Positions 54,583 through 63,589 of a DNA stretch of 64,000 nucleotides are shown piece by piece; positions within the stretch are counted from its first letter, which is position 1, and every line of letters starts with the position of its first letter. Source of the stretch: Sodalis glossinidius str. 'morsitans' (GTDB lineage Bacteria; Pseudomonadota; Gammaproteobacteria; Enterobacterales; Enterobacteriaceae); contig NC_007712.1 of the NCBI RefSeq assembly GCF_000010085.1, positions 1,426,001 through 1,490,000 of the forward strand. Reading direction: 5' to 3'. A model generated the notes under the pieces. The model saw nothing but the letters and a program-made list of their open reading frames with translations, ran no database searches and was not told where the DNA came from. Both the position numbers and the translations under genes were made by a program.

Positions 54583-55944
54583 ATGTCATTTGATTCACTT
54601 GGCCTGAGTGCCGAGGTTTTGCGCGCATTAGCGGAAAAGGGCTATCTCGAACCGACGCCGGTTCAGCAGCAAGCCATCCCTTATGTCTTACAAGGCCGCG
54701 ATATTATGGCCAGTGCCCAGACCGGCACCGGCAAAACCGCCGCTTTTACCCTGCCCATTCTGCAATTGCTCGACCAGCGCCCGGCGCCGGCCGGTAAACA
54801 GCGTCGACCCATCCGGGCGCTTATCTTGACGCCGACCCGTGAACTGGCGGCGCAGATTGGCGAAAATATCACCGAATACAGCGCTCATCTCGGTCTGCGT
54901 TCGCTGGTCGTGTTTGGCGGCGTCAGCATCAACCCGCAGATGATGAAACTGCGCGGCGGGGTGGAGGTGCTGGTGGCAACCCCCGGCCGTTTGCTGGATT
55001 TGGCGCAACAGCGCGCGGTTGATCTGTCGCAGGTGGAGATCCTGGTGCTGGATGAAGCCGATCGCATGCTAGATATGGGCTTCATTCACGATATCCGCCG
55101 GGTGATGAAACTGTTGCCGACAAAACGTCAGAGCCTGATGTTTTCCGCGACCTTCTCCGATGAGATTAAAACACTGGCCAATAGCCTGCTGGATAATCCG
55201 GCATCGGTGGAGGTCGCGCGGCGCAATACCGCGTCCGAGCAAATCACCCAGTTCGTGCATATGGTCGATAAGAAGCGTAAGCGCGAGCTGCTTTCCGATA
55301 TGATTGGCCGCAACAACTGGCAGCAGGTGCTGGTGTTTACCCGCACCAAACACGGCGCCAATCATCTGGCGGAGCAGCTAAATAAGGACGGCATTACCGC
55401 CGCCGCAATCCATGGCAATAAGAGCCAGGGTGCTCGTACCCGGGCGCTGGCGGATTTCAAGCAGGGTAGCATCCGTGTGCTGGTGGCCACCGATATCGCC
55501 GCCCGAGGTCTGGATATCGACTTGCTGCCGCACGTGGTGAACTATGAACTGCCTCAGGTGGCGGAAGATTATGTGCATCGCATTGGCCGTACCGGCCGCG
55601 CGGCGGCTACCGGTGAAGCGCTGTCGCTGGTATGCGTCGATGAGCTGGGCCTGCTGCGCGATATTGAGCGTTTGCTGAAAAAGCCCATCCCGCGCATCGT
55701 ATTACCGGGCTATGATCCGGATTCCAGCATCAAAGCGGAGCCCATCCAGCAGGGACGCGGCAGTCGGGGCGGCGGCGGTGCCCGCGGCGGACGCGGCGCG
55801 CCTGCCGGTGATGCCGCGCGCGATAGCCGTTCAGGCCCGCGCCGCGATGGCGCACAATCCCGTCGTAGCGCGTCTGGTCATAGAGCTGCCCGCGGTGGTA
55901 ATAATACTGCCGGTAACGGCGGTAGCCGCAGCGGCAATCGCTAA
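54583..55944 (+). CDS. rhlE: DEAD-box ATP-dependent RNA helicase RhlE
   Basis: RNA helicase with roles in ribosome maturation and RNA turnover. 453 residues from ATG 54583 (MSFDSLGLSAEVLRALAEKG), E. coli 454; the longer open frame upstream is not homologous. Motifs: ASAQTGTGKTAAFTLP (I), PTRELAAQI (Ia), VLDEADRMLDMGF (II), SATF (III), VATDIAARGLDI (V), HRIGRTGRAA (VI). The C-terminal tail is rich in Arg, Gly and Ser (about residues 390-453). E. coli has dinG next; here about 8 kb of decayed genes intervene. Intact. Confidence 0.97.
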   Translation: MSFDSLGLSAEVLRALAEKGYLEPTPVQQQAIPYVLQGRDIMASAQTGTGKTAAFTLPILQLLDQRPAPAGKQRRPIRALILTPTRELAAQIGENITEYSAHLGLRSLVVFGGVSINPQMMKLRGGVEVLVATPGRLLDLAQQRAVDLSQVEILVLDEADRMLDMGFIHDIRRVMKLLPTKRQSLMFSATFSDEIKTLANSLLDNPASVEVARRNTASEQITQFVHMVDKKRKRELLSDMIGRNNWQQVLVFTRTKHGANHLAEQLNKDGITAAAIHGNKSQGARTRALADFKQGSIRVLVATDIAARGLDIDLLPHVVNYELPQVAEDYVHRIGRTGRAAATGEALSLVCVDELGLLRDIERLLKKPIPRIVLPGYDPDSSIKAEPIQQGRGSRGGGGARGGRGAPAGDAARDSRSGPRRDGAQSRRSASGHRAARGGNNTAGNGGSRSGNR

Positions 55945-56174
55945 CCTCGATTACCTGATGCGACAGGCGTCGGGGCTCTCCTGACGCCGGCAATGCTGCC
56001 GCTCCCGGCGTGGCGACATCCGGCGCATGACGGACCGGGAATTCCTCTTTCGGCGCTAGATGCCGCAGGCGGCCGATCGCGGACGCCATGTCTTTGCTAG
56101 CACGCGCTTATGGGTTGCTTTTCCCGGCGGTTTTCCCCTACTATTGCGCCCACTGCTAGTGAACGGGTGGCGTT

Positions 56175-57123
56175 ATGCGTGTCGTATTGGCTCCGATGGA
56201 AGGCTTGCTTGACGCGCTGGTCCGCGAGCTGCTGTGCGAAATAAATGATTACGATCTGTGCATCACCAAATTTTTGCGGGTGGTGGACCGGTCTGCTGCC
56301 GGAAAAATCCTTCTACCGACTCTGCCCTGAACTGCGCCGGCACAGCTGAACCCCGGATGGTACGCCCGTGCGGGTGCAACTACTGGGGCAAAATCCCCCC
56401 TGGCTGGCGGAGAATGCCTGGCGCGCGGCGGCGTTGGGATCGTGGGGGGCTGATCTTAACTGCGGTTGTCCGTCGAAAACCGTCAACGGTAGCGGTGGCG
56501 GCGCGACGCTATTGAAAGATCCGGAGCTGATTTATCAGGCCGCGAAAGCGATGCGTGCGGCGGTGCCCGCCGACCTGCCCGTTTCGGTCAAGGTTCGCCT
56601 TGGCTGGGATTCTACCCACCGCAGCCTGGAAATTGCCGATGCGGTGGAGCAGGCCGGCGCCAGCGAAATTGCGGTACACAGCCGCACCAAAGAAGAGGGC
56701 TATCGGGCCGAATGTATCGACTGGCCGGCCATTGCGGCGATCCGCCGGCGTTTACGCATTCCCGTCATTGCTAATGGTGAAGTCATGGACTGGCAGAGTG
56801 GACAGGCGTGTCTGGACAGCTCCGGCTGTCAGGCGCTGATGATTGGGCGCGGTGCGCTCAGTGTGCCCAACCTGAGCCGGGTGGTGAAAGATCATGTGCC
56901 GCCGCTGCCCTGGCTGCAGGTGGTCCGCTTGCTGCAAAAATACAGCCTCATGGAGAAGCAGGTTGATACCGGAATGTACCATGTGGCACGTATTAAACAG
57001 TGGCTTAATTATCTGCGCAAACAGTATACCGAAGCCGATGAGCTGTTTGCGACCGTGCGCGCGCTCAAAACCTCGTCGGCGATAGGCGAGGTGCTCTGCC
57101 GCCTCTCGGACCGGGCGCAATGA
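56175..57123 (+). pseudogene. dusC: tRNA-dihydrouridine(16) synthase DusC, broken
   Basis: FMN enzyme that reduces U16 in tRNA. ATG 56175, MRVVLAPMEGLLDALVRELL and NDYDLCITKFLRVVD, then a frameshift near 56285. GLLPEKSFYRLCPELRR follows in another frame, with a TGA at 56347-56349. VRVQLLGQNPPWLAENAW, the catalytic-Cys region LNCGCPSKTVNGSGGGATLL, VSVKVRLGWDSTHRSLEIAD and MIGRGALSVPNLSRV are intact to 57123. It lies far from E. coli context relative to rhlE, but in E. coli it neighbours the bglX/yeh region also found below. Confidence 0.9.
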
Positions 57124-57246
57124 CTTTTTACCGCGGATAAATACCTCTTTCATGGCCGCTGACGCCGCCGGGCGCTACCTTTTTTTGCGTATGTGACGCG
57201 ACTTTGTCGCGAACGCCGGATTTGCCTGCCCGCTCAAAGGATGATC

Positions 57247-58050
57247 ATGAAAGACAATACCCTGCGCAAATCGTACATTTTGCAGAATTTGCCCCTGCAA
57301 CTTCCTGGCCTGGAAACCTACCCGCTGTTCCGTTCCGCGACGGACAAGGCGCTGCACAATGTGTGCTACACCGATTACACCTCGGCGGAAGAGTCGCGGC
57401 AAAAACATGCCCATTATGAGCATGATGAGATTGTCGATATTGATTTTATCTGGCACCTGCACGCCACGCTGCAAAGCTGCGTGCCGGATCAACAATATTT
57501 CGACTGGGCGGTGGCATCGCATGTGCTGGAGCATGTCCCAGATCCGCTAGGCTGGATCCTGGCTGTGCTTAACGATGGCGCGGTGTTCTCATTGGTGCTG
57601 CCCAATAAACGTTATTGTTTCGACCGGTTTCGTCAAACCAGCAGTGCGGCGCAATGGTTGCAGTGGTGGTTGACCCGCCAGCGGATACCGGCGCCGCAGC
57701 AGCTTTATGATTTTCTGCGCCATTGCACCTCCGACGACGGCGAGATGTATGAGCGTTTGAAAGATTTAAGCCCTGAAGCCTACCAACAAACCCGCTGCCC
57801 GCATTATACGCAGCAGCAGGCTCTAGAATTCGTGCTTAACGCCTGGACCACCGGCCATTATTTCGATGCCCATTGCTCGGTTTTTACCCCGGAAAGTACA
57901 GCGGCACTTCTGGCTGAGGTGGTTGAACTGGGTATTTTGAATGTGGCGGTATCGGCACCGCAGCAGTATGAGGATGAGTTTTATATCCGATTGACCAAAC
58001 TGGGCGAGCCGGCTCTCACCCATCCCGGCCCGGGGGCCTCATCCTATTAA
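57247..58050 (+). CDS. SAM-dependent methyltransferase-like protein, degenerate motif I
   Basis: 267 residues from ATG 57247 (after CAAAGGATGATC); ATG 57241 is possible. It resembles the class I methyltransferase domain proteins found in polysaccharide clusters: NVCYTDYTSAEESRQKHAHY, DEIVDIDFIWH, FDWAVASHVLEHVPDPLGWI, LVLPNKRYCFDRFR, FDAHCSVFTPEST. Relatives usually have an LEIGP-type SAM loop before this; here it reads GLETYPLF, so cofactor binding may be impaired. Substrate unknown. It stands alone between pseudogenes. Full-length frame but function uncertain. Confidence 0.7.
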   Translation: MKDNTLRKSYILQNLPLQLPGLETYPLFRSATDKALHNVCYTDYTSAEESRQKHAHYEHDEIVDIDFIWHLHATLQSCVPDQQYFDWAVASHVLEHVPDPLGWILAVLNDGAVFSLVLPNKRYCFDRFRQTSSAAQWLQWWLTRQRIPAPQQLYDFLRHCTSDDGEMYERLKDLSPEAYQQTRCPHYTQQQALEFVLNAWTTGHYFDAHCSVFTPESTAALLAEVVELGILNVAVSAPQQYEDEFYIRLTKLGEPALTHPGPGASSY

Positions 58051-58501
58051 ACCAGCCAGATTGACAACGCGCGCTTCGCGTCCAGCCATGGCCGCCAAAA
58101 AGGCGGCACGTGGCACCGCCTGGTGTTTACCGTCGATGCTTTACCGGCCACCGATCACAGACGAGCGACTATCGCTTGCTGCTGACAGTTACTATGACCA
58201 CTTATCAACAGCCGTTTATGGCTTAGCAACGTTCGTTTACCGATTATCAAAAGCCGCAGATGAACAACCGTTTATCGCTTACCAACGATTGTTTACCGAT
58301 TATCAACAGCAGCTAATCGACGGCCGCTTACCGCTCACCGACGGCCAATAATCGCTTACCCATTACCATTTGGCTGCGGCAGGAAGGCCGGGTTGCGGCG
58401 GCCGGGGCGGTTCGCACCTGAGGTAACATACAAAAAACGGCCATAGAGTTTTCTTATGACCAGACAGAATCAGGCGATAATAAGATCGATAAGGAAAAAC
58501 G
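58051..58501 (+). other. Gene-free gap with a 56-base tandem repeat
   Basis: 451 bases after the methyltransferase. A 96-codon open frame (58061-58351) exists only because the 56-base repeat lacks stops in that frame; it has no known motif. The right part (58360-58500) should hold the promoter of the following transporter gene. Confidence 0.5.
58208..58362 (+). repeat. Diverged tandem repeat with 56-base period
   Basis: Units start at 58208 (ACAGCCGTTTATGGCTTAGC), 58264 (ACAACCGTTTATCGCTTACC) and 58320 (ACGGCCGCTTACCGCTCACC). The first two also share GTTTACCGATTATCAA at equal offsets. The third is partial. AT-richer than its surroundings. Confidence 0.8.
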
Positions 58502-59330
58502 ATGGCATCTTTTAGGCATTACTCCAGATTCACCAGGGCGGTAGGCGCCCTATTCATGTTGAGCCTTGCGCCCCTGGCGGCGCAGGCGGATCAACTGGCG
58601 GATATTCAGCACGCAGGGGTGGTACGTGTGGCCACGTTTGACGCCAATCCGCCGTTTGCGGGATTGATGCCAAATCTCATCGTATTGTCGGTTATGACGT
58701 GGATTTCGCCCGCGCCATTGCCGACGCACTGGGAGTAAAATTGGCGCTGGGTGCCCACCAATCCCGCGAACCGCATCCCCTTGCTACAGTCCGGCAAGGC
58801 CGATCTGATTATTGCCGATATTACTATTACGCCCGAACGGGCGCAGGTGATCGATTTTTCCACCCCGTACTTTGTCACCGGACAGCAGTTTCTCGTGCCC
58901 GTCGCCGCGTCCGATAAACTCGATGACTATGCCTCGGCGCGGATAGGCGCCGTAAAGGGAACTACCGGTGAGCAGGCGCTGCATCACCGCTTCCCCAACG
59001 CGCGCGTACTGGCTTATGACGATATCCCGCTGGCGCTGTCGGCGCTGGGCAATGGCAATGTCAAAGCTATCACCCAAGACAGCACCATCCTGGCGGGCCT
59101 GCTGGCCGGTGTACCGGATAAGGAAAAATACAAAATTTTGCCCGAATTGCTCAGTCAGGAGGACATCGGCATCGGCGTTAAAAAAGGGGAGGGCGCGCTC
59201 CTGGCGGCAATCAACCAGCAACTGATTGCGCTTGAGCAGAGCGGTAAAGCGGCGCAGATTTACAACAGCTGGTTCGCGCCGCAGTCGCCCGCGCCGCAGC
59301 CGCTTTCGTTCACCCTGACCTCCCGAACAG
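58502..59330 (+). pseudogene. Polar amino-acid ABC transporter substrate-binding protein, frameshifted
   Basis: Periplasmic family 3 binding protein. ATG 58502, signal peptide ending LAPLAAQA, then GVVRVATFDANPPFAG. Near 58672 the homology shifts frame (DAKSHRIVGYDVDFARAIAD, ALGVKLAL). It shifts again near 58748 (VPTNPANRIPLLQSGKADLI, TITPERAQVIDFSTPYFVT) and runs to NSWFAPQSPAPQPLSFTLTS. The expected stop is lost and the frame wanders into the next gene. The permease genes of the operon are missing between this and the ATPase fragment. Dead. Confidence 0.82.
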
Positions 59331-59400
59331 GCGCTAACGTGGTGAAGTCATCAAATGTCCGGCGGCAGCTTTGTCGCCGGGGACGGGCGACGCGCCGGCA

Positions 59401-59735
59401 GTGGTGGAGTTTCGTCGGATAAGCAAAGCGTTCGGCCAGCAGACAGTGTTGCGGAATATCAATTTACGGATAAACGCGGGGGAGGTCGTAGCGATCTGCG
59501 GGCCATCCGGCTCCGGCAAGTCCACCCTCATCCGCCTTATCAACCAGCTTGAAACGCTGAGCAGCGGCGAAATTTTTGTTCATCAGCGCCCGACCGCTGG
59601 CCTGAAAGGCCGACAGCTGCGTGCGTTGCGTACCGGTATTGGTTTTGTTTTTCAGCAGTTCAACCTCTATAGCCATCTCACGGCTCTGGAGAATGTTGCG
59701 CTGGCGCTTATCAAAATTCAGAGGTTAAGCGTGGC
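59401..59735 (+). pseudogene. Polar amino-acid ABC transporter ATPase, truncated
   Basis: VVEFRRISKAFGQQTVLRNI, Walker A ICGPSGSGKSTLIRLINQLE and Q-loop FVFQQFNLYSHLTALENVAL are present. The sequence then ends abruptly near ALIKIQRLS (about 59735), before the signature and Walker B. Directly beyond lies an HlyD-type gene on the other strand, so a deletion joined the two truncated 3' ends. Non-functional. Confidence 0.85.
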
Positions 59736-60539
59736 CACGGTGCACCAGCATGCGCGGGAGAGATTAAGATCGGCCGTTTCCAGCTGTGCCTGCGCTTGAT
59801 CGACCTGACGTTCGCGCGCTTCGACGTTGGTCTCGGCCTAAAGCACCTGCAACTGCAACTGCAACTGCAACTGCACCTGGGCGCTGGCGTTATCGATGTT
59901 TTGCTGCGAAGTCGCGCGGGGGTCGACGCCGCGCTGGCGGCGGTAATCCGCCTCGGCATTTTGCAAATTGGCTTCAGCGCGGGCCTGCTGGGCTTTAGCT
60001 GGGCAAGTTGGGCGGAATATTGCACCCGGGCGAGCGCCAGCTGCGCCTGCGCCAGACCCAATTGCGCCCGCGCGCGGTCGCGCTCGGCGGTTGCATCGCG
60101 CGGATCTATCTGCACCAAAAGATCGCCCTTGCGCACCCGCTTATTGTCTTTGACCAGCAGTTTCACCACATAACCGGAGGTTTTCGGAGCGACGGTGACC
60201 GCGTCGCCTTTGGTAAAGGCGTCATCGGTCGTTTCCTGATTGCGGGTGGAAAGCCAGAACCACAGGCCGATTATCAGCATGACCACCACCGCCAGAATAA
60301 TCAGCGGCTTTTTGCCGGGGCGCTTGCGTTCGTCGTCGCCGTCATCATCAGTCTATCAGTGGTTATCCTCCGGCGGGGTGCTATGTTCGCCATTCCGGTT
60401 ATCGTTTTCCAGCCGGATGTCGTCCGCGCGGGGGGCGCGCCCTTCTCCCCCGGGCTTGGGGGTCGCCGATACGGGGATCATCGTCGATGCCGGCGGCGTC
60501 GGTGGATAGCGGAGAATGACGGTCGGTTAGCGTCGTCAT
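59736..60539 (-). pseudogene. HlyD/EmrA-type membrane fusion protein, truncated and frameshifted
   Basis: Periplasmic adaptor of a tripartite efflux pump. From ATG 60539 a polar cytoplasmic segment is broken before the membrane helix. KKPLIILAVVVMLIIGLWFW is followed by TTDDAFTKGDAVTVAPKTSG and VLVKD-type barrel/lipoyl sequence (KRVRKGDLLVQIDPRDATAE). A frameshift follows near 60005. The coiled-coil hairpin continues as ATSQQNIDNASAQVQLQLQL with a hexamer expansion, a TAG (59838-59840), then ETNVEARERQVDQAQAQLET. The 3' half of the gene is gone at the 59735 junction. Dead. Confidence 0.8.
59847..59870 (+). repeat. (CTGCAA)4 hexanucleotide repeat in the HlyD-type pseudogene
   Basis: Four perfect CTGCAA units followed by CTGCAC. 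On the coding strand they give alternating Gln-Leu within the alpha-hairpin region. A short in-frame microsatellite, like that in galK. Confidence 0.9.
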
Positions 60540-60908
60540 TGGGTCGGGATGCATCGGAAGGGTACTTGGATTTGTGGCTGTCCATAGGCTCCATCAACTA
60601 ACGTGGCAAGCGCTGCGCCAGAATAAAAGAAAACTGTGTCATTAAGGGTAAAAGGATTTTCGCTAAATGCCAGTCCGCGCACGGCAGGAAGTAGCCGTTA
60701 CGCGATTAAATGCTAAAACACCTGCGTCCAGCATACCCAGTGAAGCAGAATTAACAAGACAAACGCTAACTATTCCCCTCTATCAAGGATATAGCGCGGT
60801 AAAAAGGTGACAAAAAATACCGCTTGCCGACGATTCTCGTTTTCGGTGAATGGGATATACTAATGCGCAATTCACTGCAGCTGTGCGGTATTTTTCAGGT
60901 AACGAATA
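60540..60908. other. Gene-free gap upstream of the bglX remnant
   Basis: About 370 bases. No coding homology, repeat or terminator recognised. AT-rich between 60610 and 60900, as expected for promoter DNA. Confidence 0.4.
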
Positions 60909-61643
60909 ATGCTTTCTCTTTTACGTGTTGTGTATATTGGTGTGTTACTTTTCACCCTCGGCAATCTGGTTGTCGGTCCCGCACAAGCGGCGCTGAGCGC
61001 TGAACCCGAGCCGCTGGTGCAGGAAAATCAGTAGGCGGACGCGTTGCTTGAAGCCTGGTTCCCCGGCACCGAAGGGGGAAATGCCATTGCCGATGTCCTA
61101 TTCGGCGATTACAACCCGTCCGGCAAATTGCCTATGTCGTTCCCGCGGTCGGTGGGGCAAATTCCTCTCTATTACAATCATTTGCCCACCGGCCGACCCT
61201 ATGATCCGCAAAAGCCGGAAAAATACACTTCTCATTATTACGATGAGGCTAACGGTCCGTTGTTTCCGTTCGGCTACGGGCTGAGTTACACCCACTTCAC
61301 CGTCTCGCTGGTGACGTTGTCAGCGACGCAACTGGCGCCGGCCGGCAGTCTGACCGCCACGGTGACTCTGACCAATGATGGGGACAAGGACGGTGCTACC
61401 GTGGTACAGCTATATTTGCACGACGTCACCGCCTCCATCAGCCGGCCGGTGGCCATGTTGCAGGGCTTTCGCAAGGTCGCGCTGAAAGCCGGGGAGTCGC
61501 AGTCGGTCCACTTTACCGTTACGCCGGCGATGCTGCGGTTTTATAACCAGCAAATGCAGCGCGTCACCGAGCCGGGAGAGGTGGAGGTCATGATTGGTCT
61601 CGATTCGGACAGAGTGAACCGTACCCGCTTCACGCTGCAATAA
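60909..61643 (+). pseudogene. bglX: Periplasmic beta-glucosidase BglX, large in-frame deletion plus nonsense codon
   Basis: Family 3 glycoside hydrolase. ATG 60909 begins a signal peptide (MLSLLRVVYIGVLLFTLGNL, ...GPAQA). Within 30 codons the same frame reaches EPLVQENQ, a TAG at 61032-61034, then ADALLEAWFPGTEGGNAIAD and VLFGDYNPSGKLPMSFPRSV, through the fibronectin-type C-terminus to 61643. About 500 residues, including the catalytic domain, are missing. The signal peptide could come from bglX itself or from a neighbour such as pbpG. Non-functional. Confidence 0.85.
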
Positions 61644-62396
61644 TCTGGACCGCCTGCTGGCGCCGGTTCGGCGGCGCATCGAACAGCAAGTGCTGGGCCT
61701 GAGCGGCATTGGCCTGGGCACGGTGGATTTCACGCAGCCCCCCGGCGATCCGGGCCTGTACGGCCCGGACTCGATTATCTGGCGGGTGCACGGTGACTTC
61801 ACCTCGATGCTGTGCGGCAGCATCAGTGCGTTGCTGCTACAAATGTTGCACCCCTCAGCGCTGGCGGGGGGGTGTGGGATCACTCTGATTTTCGCAGCGA
61901 CATGCTGGGGAGACTGCGCCGTACGGCGCAGTTTATCTCTGTCACCAGCTTCGGTCCCGCCGCCGAACGGCTTATTGCACGGGTGCGCCACATTCATTTG
62001 CAGGTGCAAGGCGTTAATCCGTCAGGCGCCGCCTATCGGGCAAGCGATCCGGATTTGCTCACCTGGGTACACGTTGCGGAGTCGCGCAGTTTTCTGGCGG
62101 CGCATTTGCGCTTTCGCAATCCCCGACTGAGCGGCGCTGAACAGGATGACTACTACCGCCTGCCGCTGCCGGAGGGACTGATTGAGCATGAATTCGGCCA
62201 TGTGTTTTTCGGCATCACTGCCAGAACGCCAGCGCCCGATCCCGCTGAAGCCATGGCCTGGCGCTGGCAGACGCTGCCGTCGGTGGCGGCACAACTGGAC
62301 CGTGAACCGGCTAGTTTTACCCCCTGGTTCAGACTGACCATGGACAGGATCCCCGAGTATCACGTCGCTTTTATGCGTGCCCGACCTGTGGGCTGA
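61644..62396 (+). pseudogene. Chimaera of MpaB-family (DUF2236) oxygenase and isopentenyl-diphosphate isomerase C-terminus
   Basis: The first part (LDRLLAPVRRRIEQQVLG, PGLYGPDSIIWRVHGDFTSM, ALLLQMLHPSALAG) is MpaB/DUF2236-like. It lacks a start codon and shifts frame at G7 (61866-61872). It then continues VWDHSDFRSDMLGRLRRTAQ, DPDLLTWVHVAESRSFLAAH, LRFRNPRLSGAEQDDYYR. Without a stop the frame changes family to LPLPEGLIEHEFGHVFFGIT, PDPAEAMAWRWQTLPSVA and ASFTPWFRLTMDR, the C-terminal half of type 1 IPP isomerase (Nudix), with the two metal-binding Glu of IEHE. A deletion fused two genes. Not expected to be active. Confidence 0.75.
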
Positions 62397-62691
62397 TTGT
62401 TGTGCGCTGCCTCGGCGTCTTGGCACCGCTTTGTGTCGCGCCCGCCCGGGCCTGTGGCATGTCACAACCAGGCAAAATCCTGAAACTGTTTCATGCCACG
62501 ACTATGCAGACCTGTGGCATGTTATGTCTCCGGCGCAGCCTTGCCGCCGCTGCGAGGAGGTAATTTCGCGCCTAACGTGCGGTAAAAGAGCGCATTTTCC
62601 CAATTACCCCGCGTTTTTGGTCTATTATTGCAAAACCGCCTACCGGCGACGTCCGGTCGGTGCCGATTATCGTCACTTCCAAAAGGATACA
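62397..62691 (+). other. Gap with 12-base direct repeat and alternative inverted repeats
   Basis: CCTGTGGCATGT occurs at 62451-62462 and 62511-62522. CATGCCAC at 62492-62499 is complementary to GTGGCATG in both copies, so it could pair with either. No gene is recognised. It lies upstream of the osmF remnant. Confidence 0.5.
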
Positions 62692-62944
62692 ATGTCTATG
62701 GCAACCATGGTTAATTATGGCCGCGTTCTCCTGCTCGCCGCCATGATGCTCGGTATCACGCCCGCGGCGCTGGCTGCGGATACGGCGGTGCGCGTGGGGT
62801 CGAAAATTGATACGGAAGGATCGCTACTGGGCAATATTATTTTACAATTTATTGAATCCTAATAGGTTAAAACGATTAACAAATTGCAATTGGGCGCGAC
62901 CCAAGTGTTACGCGGGGCGATTACCGCCGGCGATGGGCTTTAGC
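62692..62944 (+). pseudogene. osmF: Osmoprotectant-binding protein OsmF (YehZ), nonsense codons and truncation
   Basis: Binding protein of the YehZYXW glycine betaine-type ABC importer. ATG 62692 follows AAAAGGATAC. Signal peptide ends PAALAA, then VRVGSKIDTEGSLLGNIILQ and FIES. TAA and TAG (62860-62865) stand exactly where relatives have His-Gly. The same frame continues VKTINKLQLGATQVLRGAIT and AGDG, then is cut. The remaining 230 residues are missing, replaced by permease sequence. Dead. Confidence 0.85.
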
Positions 62945-63320
62945 GCCGAGCCGGCAATCATCGCGCTGGTTCTCTACGGGCTGCTGCCTATCGTACAGGC
63001 GACGATAACCGGTCTCGGGACGGTGACGGCGTCCTTGCATGAGATTGCTACCGGGGCCGGCATTAGCCGCGGGCAAATTTTGCGGCGGGTGGAACTGCCG
63101 CTGGCGGCGCCGGTTATCATCAGAGGCATTCGGACATCGGTCATCATCAACATCGGCACCGCCGCAATAGCCTCAACCGTAGGTGTAAAAAGCCTGGGCT
63201 CGCCGATTATCATCGGACTGAGCGGCTTCAACACCGCCTAGTGCTACAAGGCGCGCTACTGGTCGCGTTGCTGGCGATTATCAGCGATATGCTGTTTGAA
63301 CGCTGGCTACGGGCGCGCTG
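62936..63320 (+). pseudogene. YehY/YehW-type ABC permease, 3' fragment
   Basis: Begins inside the osmF remnant at a deletion junction: FSAEPAIIALVLYGLLPIVQ and ATITGLGTVTASLHEIATGA, then the EAA-loop-like GISRGQILRRVELPLAAPVI and INIGTAAIASTVGVKSLGS. A one-base loss at 63239 (GFNTA then stop) shifts to VLQGALLVALLAIISDMLFE, which ends near 63318. It is the C-terminal half of a permease of the osmoprotectant importer, fused by deletion to osmF. Confidence 0.78.
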
Positions 63321-63324
63321 GATG

Positions 63325-63429
63325 TTAGCTATGGACGATGATGATATAGCCCGCGAGCATGACGCCGCCGATGGCGCCGAGCGAGAGCAGGGAAATCACG
63401 CCGAAAACGGCGGTTTTGATAAGCTTCAT
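63325..63429 (-). CDS. yohO: Small membrane protein YohO
   Basis: 34 residues, MKLIKTAVFGVISLLSLGAI followed by GGVMLAGYIIIVHS. It matches E. coli YohO (35 residues) in the GxGGVMLAGY motif; one membrane helix, role unknown. ATG 63429 follows TAAGGATGCCC. In E. coli yohO lies next to yehW, so position beside yeh remnants supports the call. The frame is undamaged. A longer upstream frame is not needed. Confidence 0.75.
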   Translation of the reverse strand: MKLIKTAVFGVISLLSLGAIGGVMLAGYIIIVHS

Positions 63430-63589
63430 GGGCATCCTTATATGCAGGGCATCAGACATTATAAATATTCGCCGCGGCGATACAAGGTTGACGCTACGAC
63501 GCCATCGCAGCCAGGGCTGAATCATGAGGGCGGGGACGTCACTTTCCTCAGTCGAAAGCAAAGGAGCGGGCGCTTGCCGTTAACAGGGA

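Noticed and set aside
55966..55988. GGCGTC/GACGCC hairpin after rhlE as a terminator
   Set aside because: No T-tract follows, so it cannot be supported as a Rho-independent terminator.
57150..57195. GC-rich sequence followed by T7 after dusC, looking like a terminator
   Set aside because: No stable stem could be drawn directly before the T-run.
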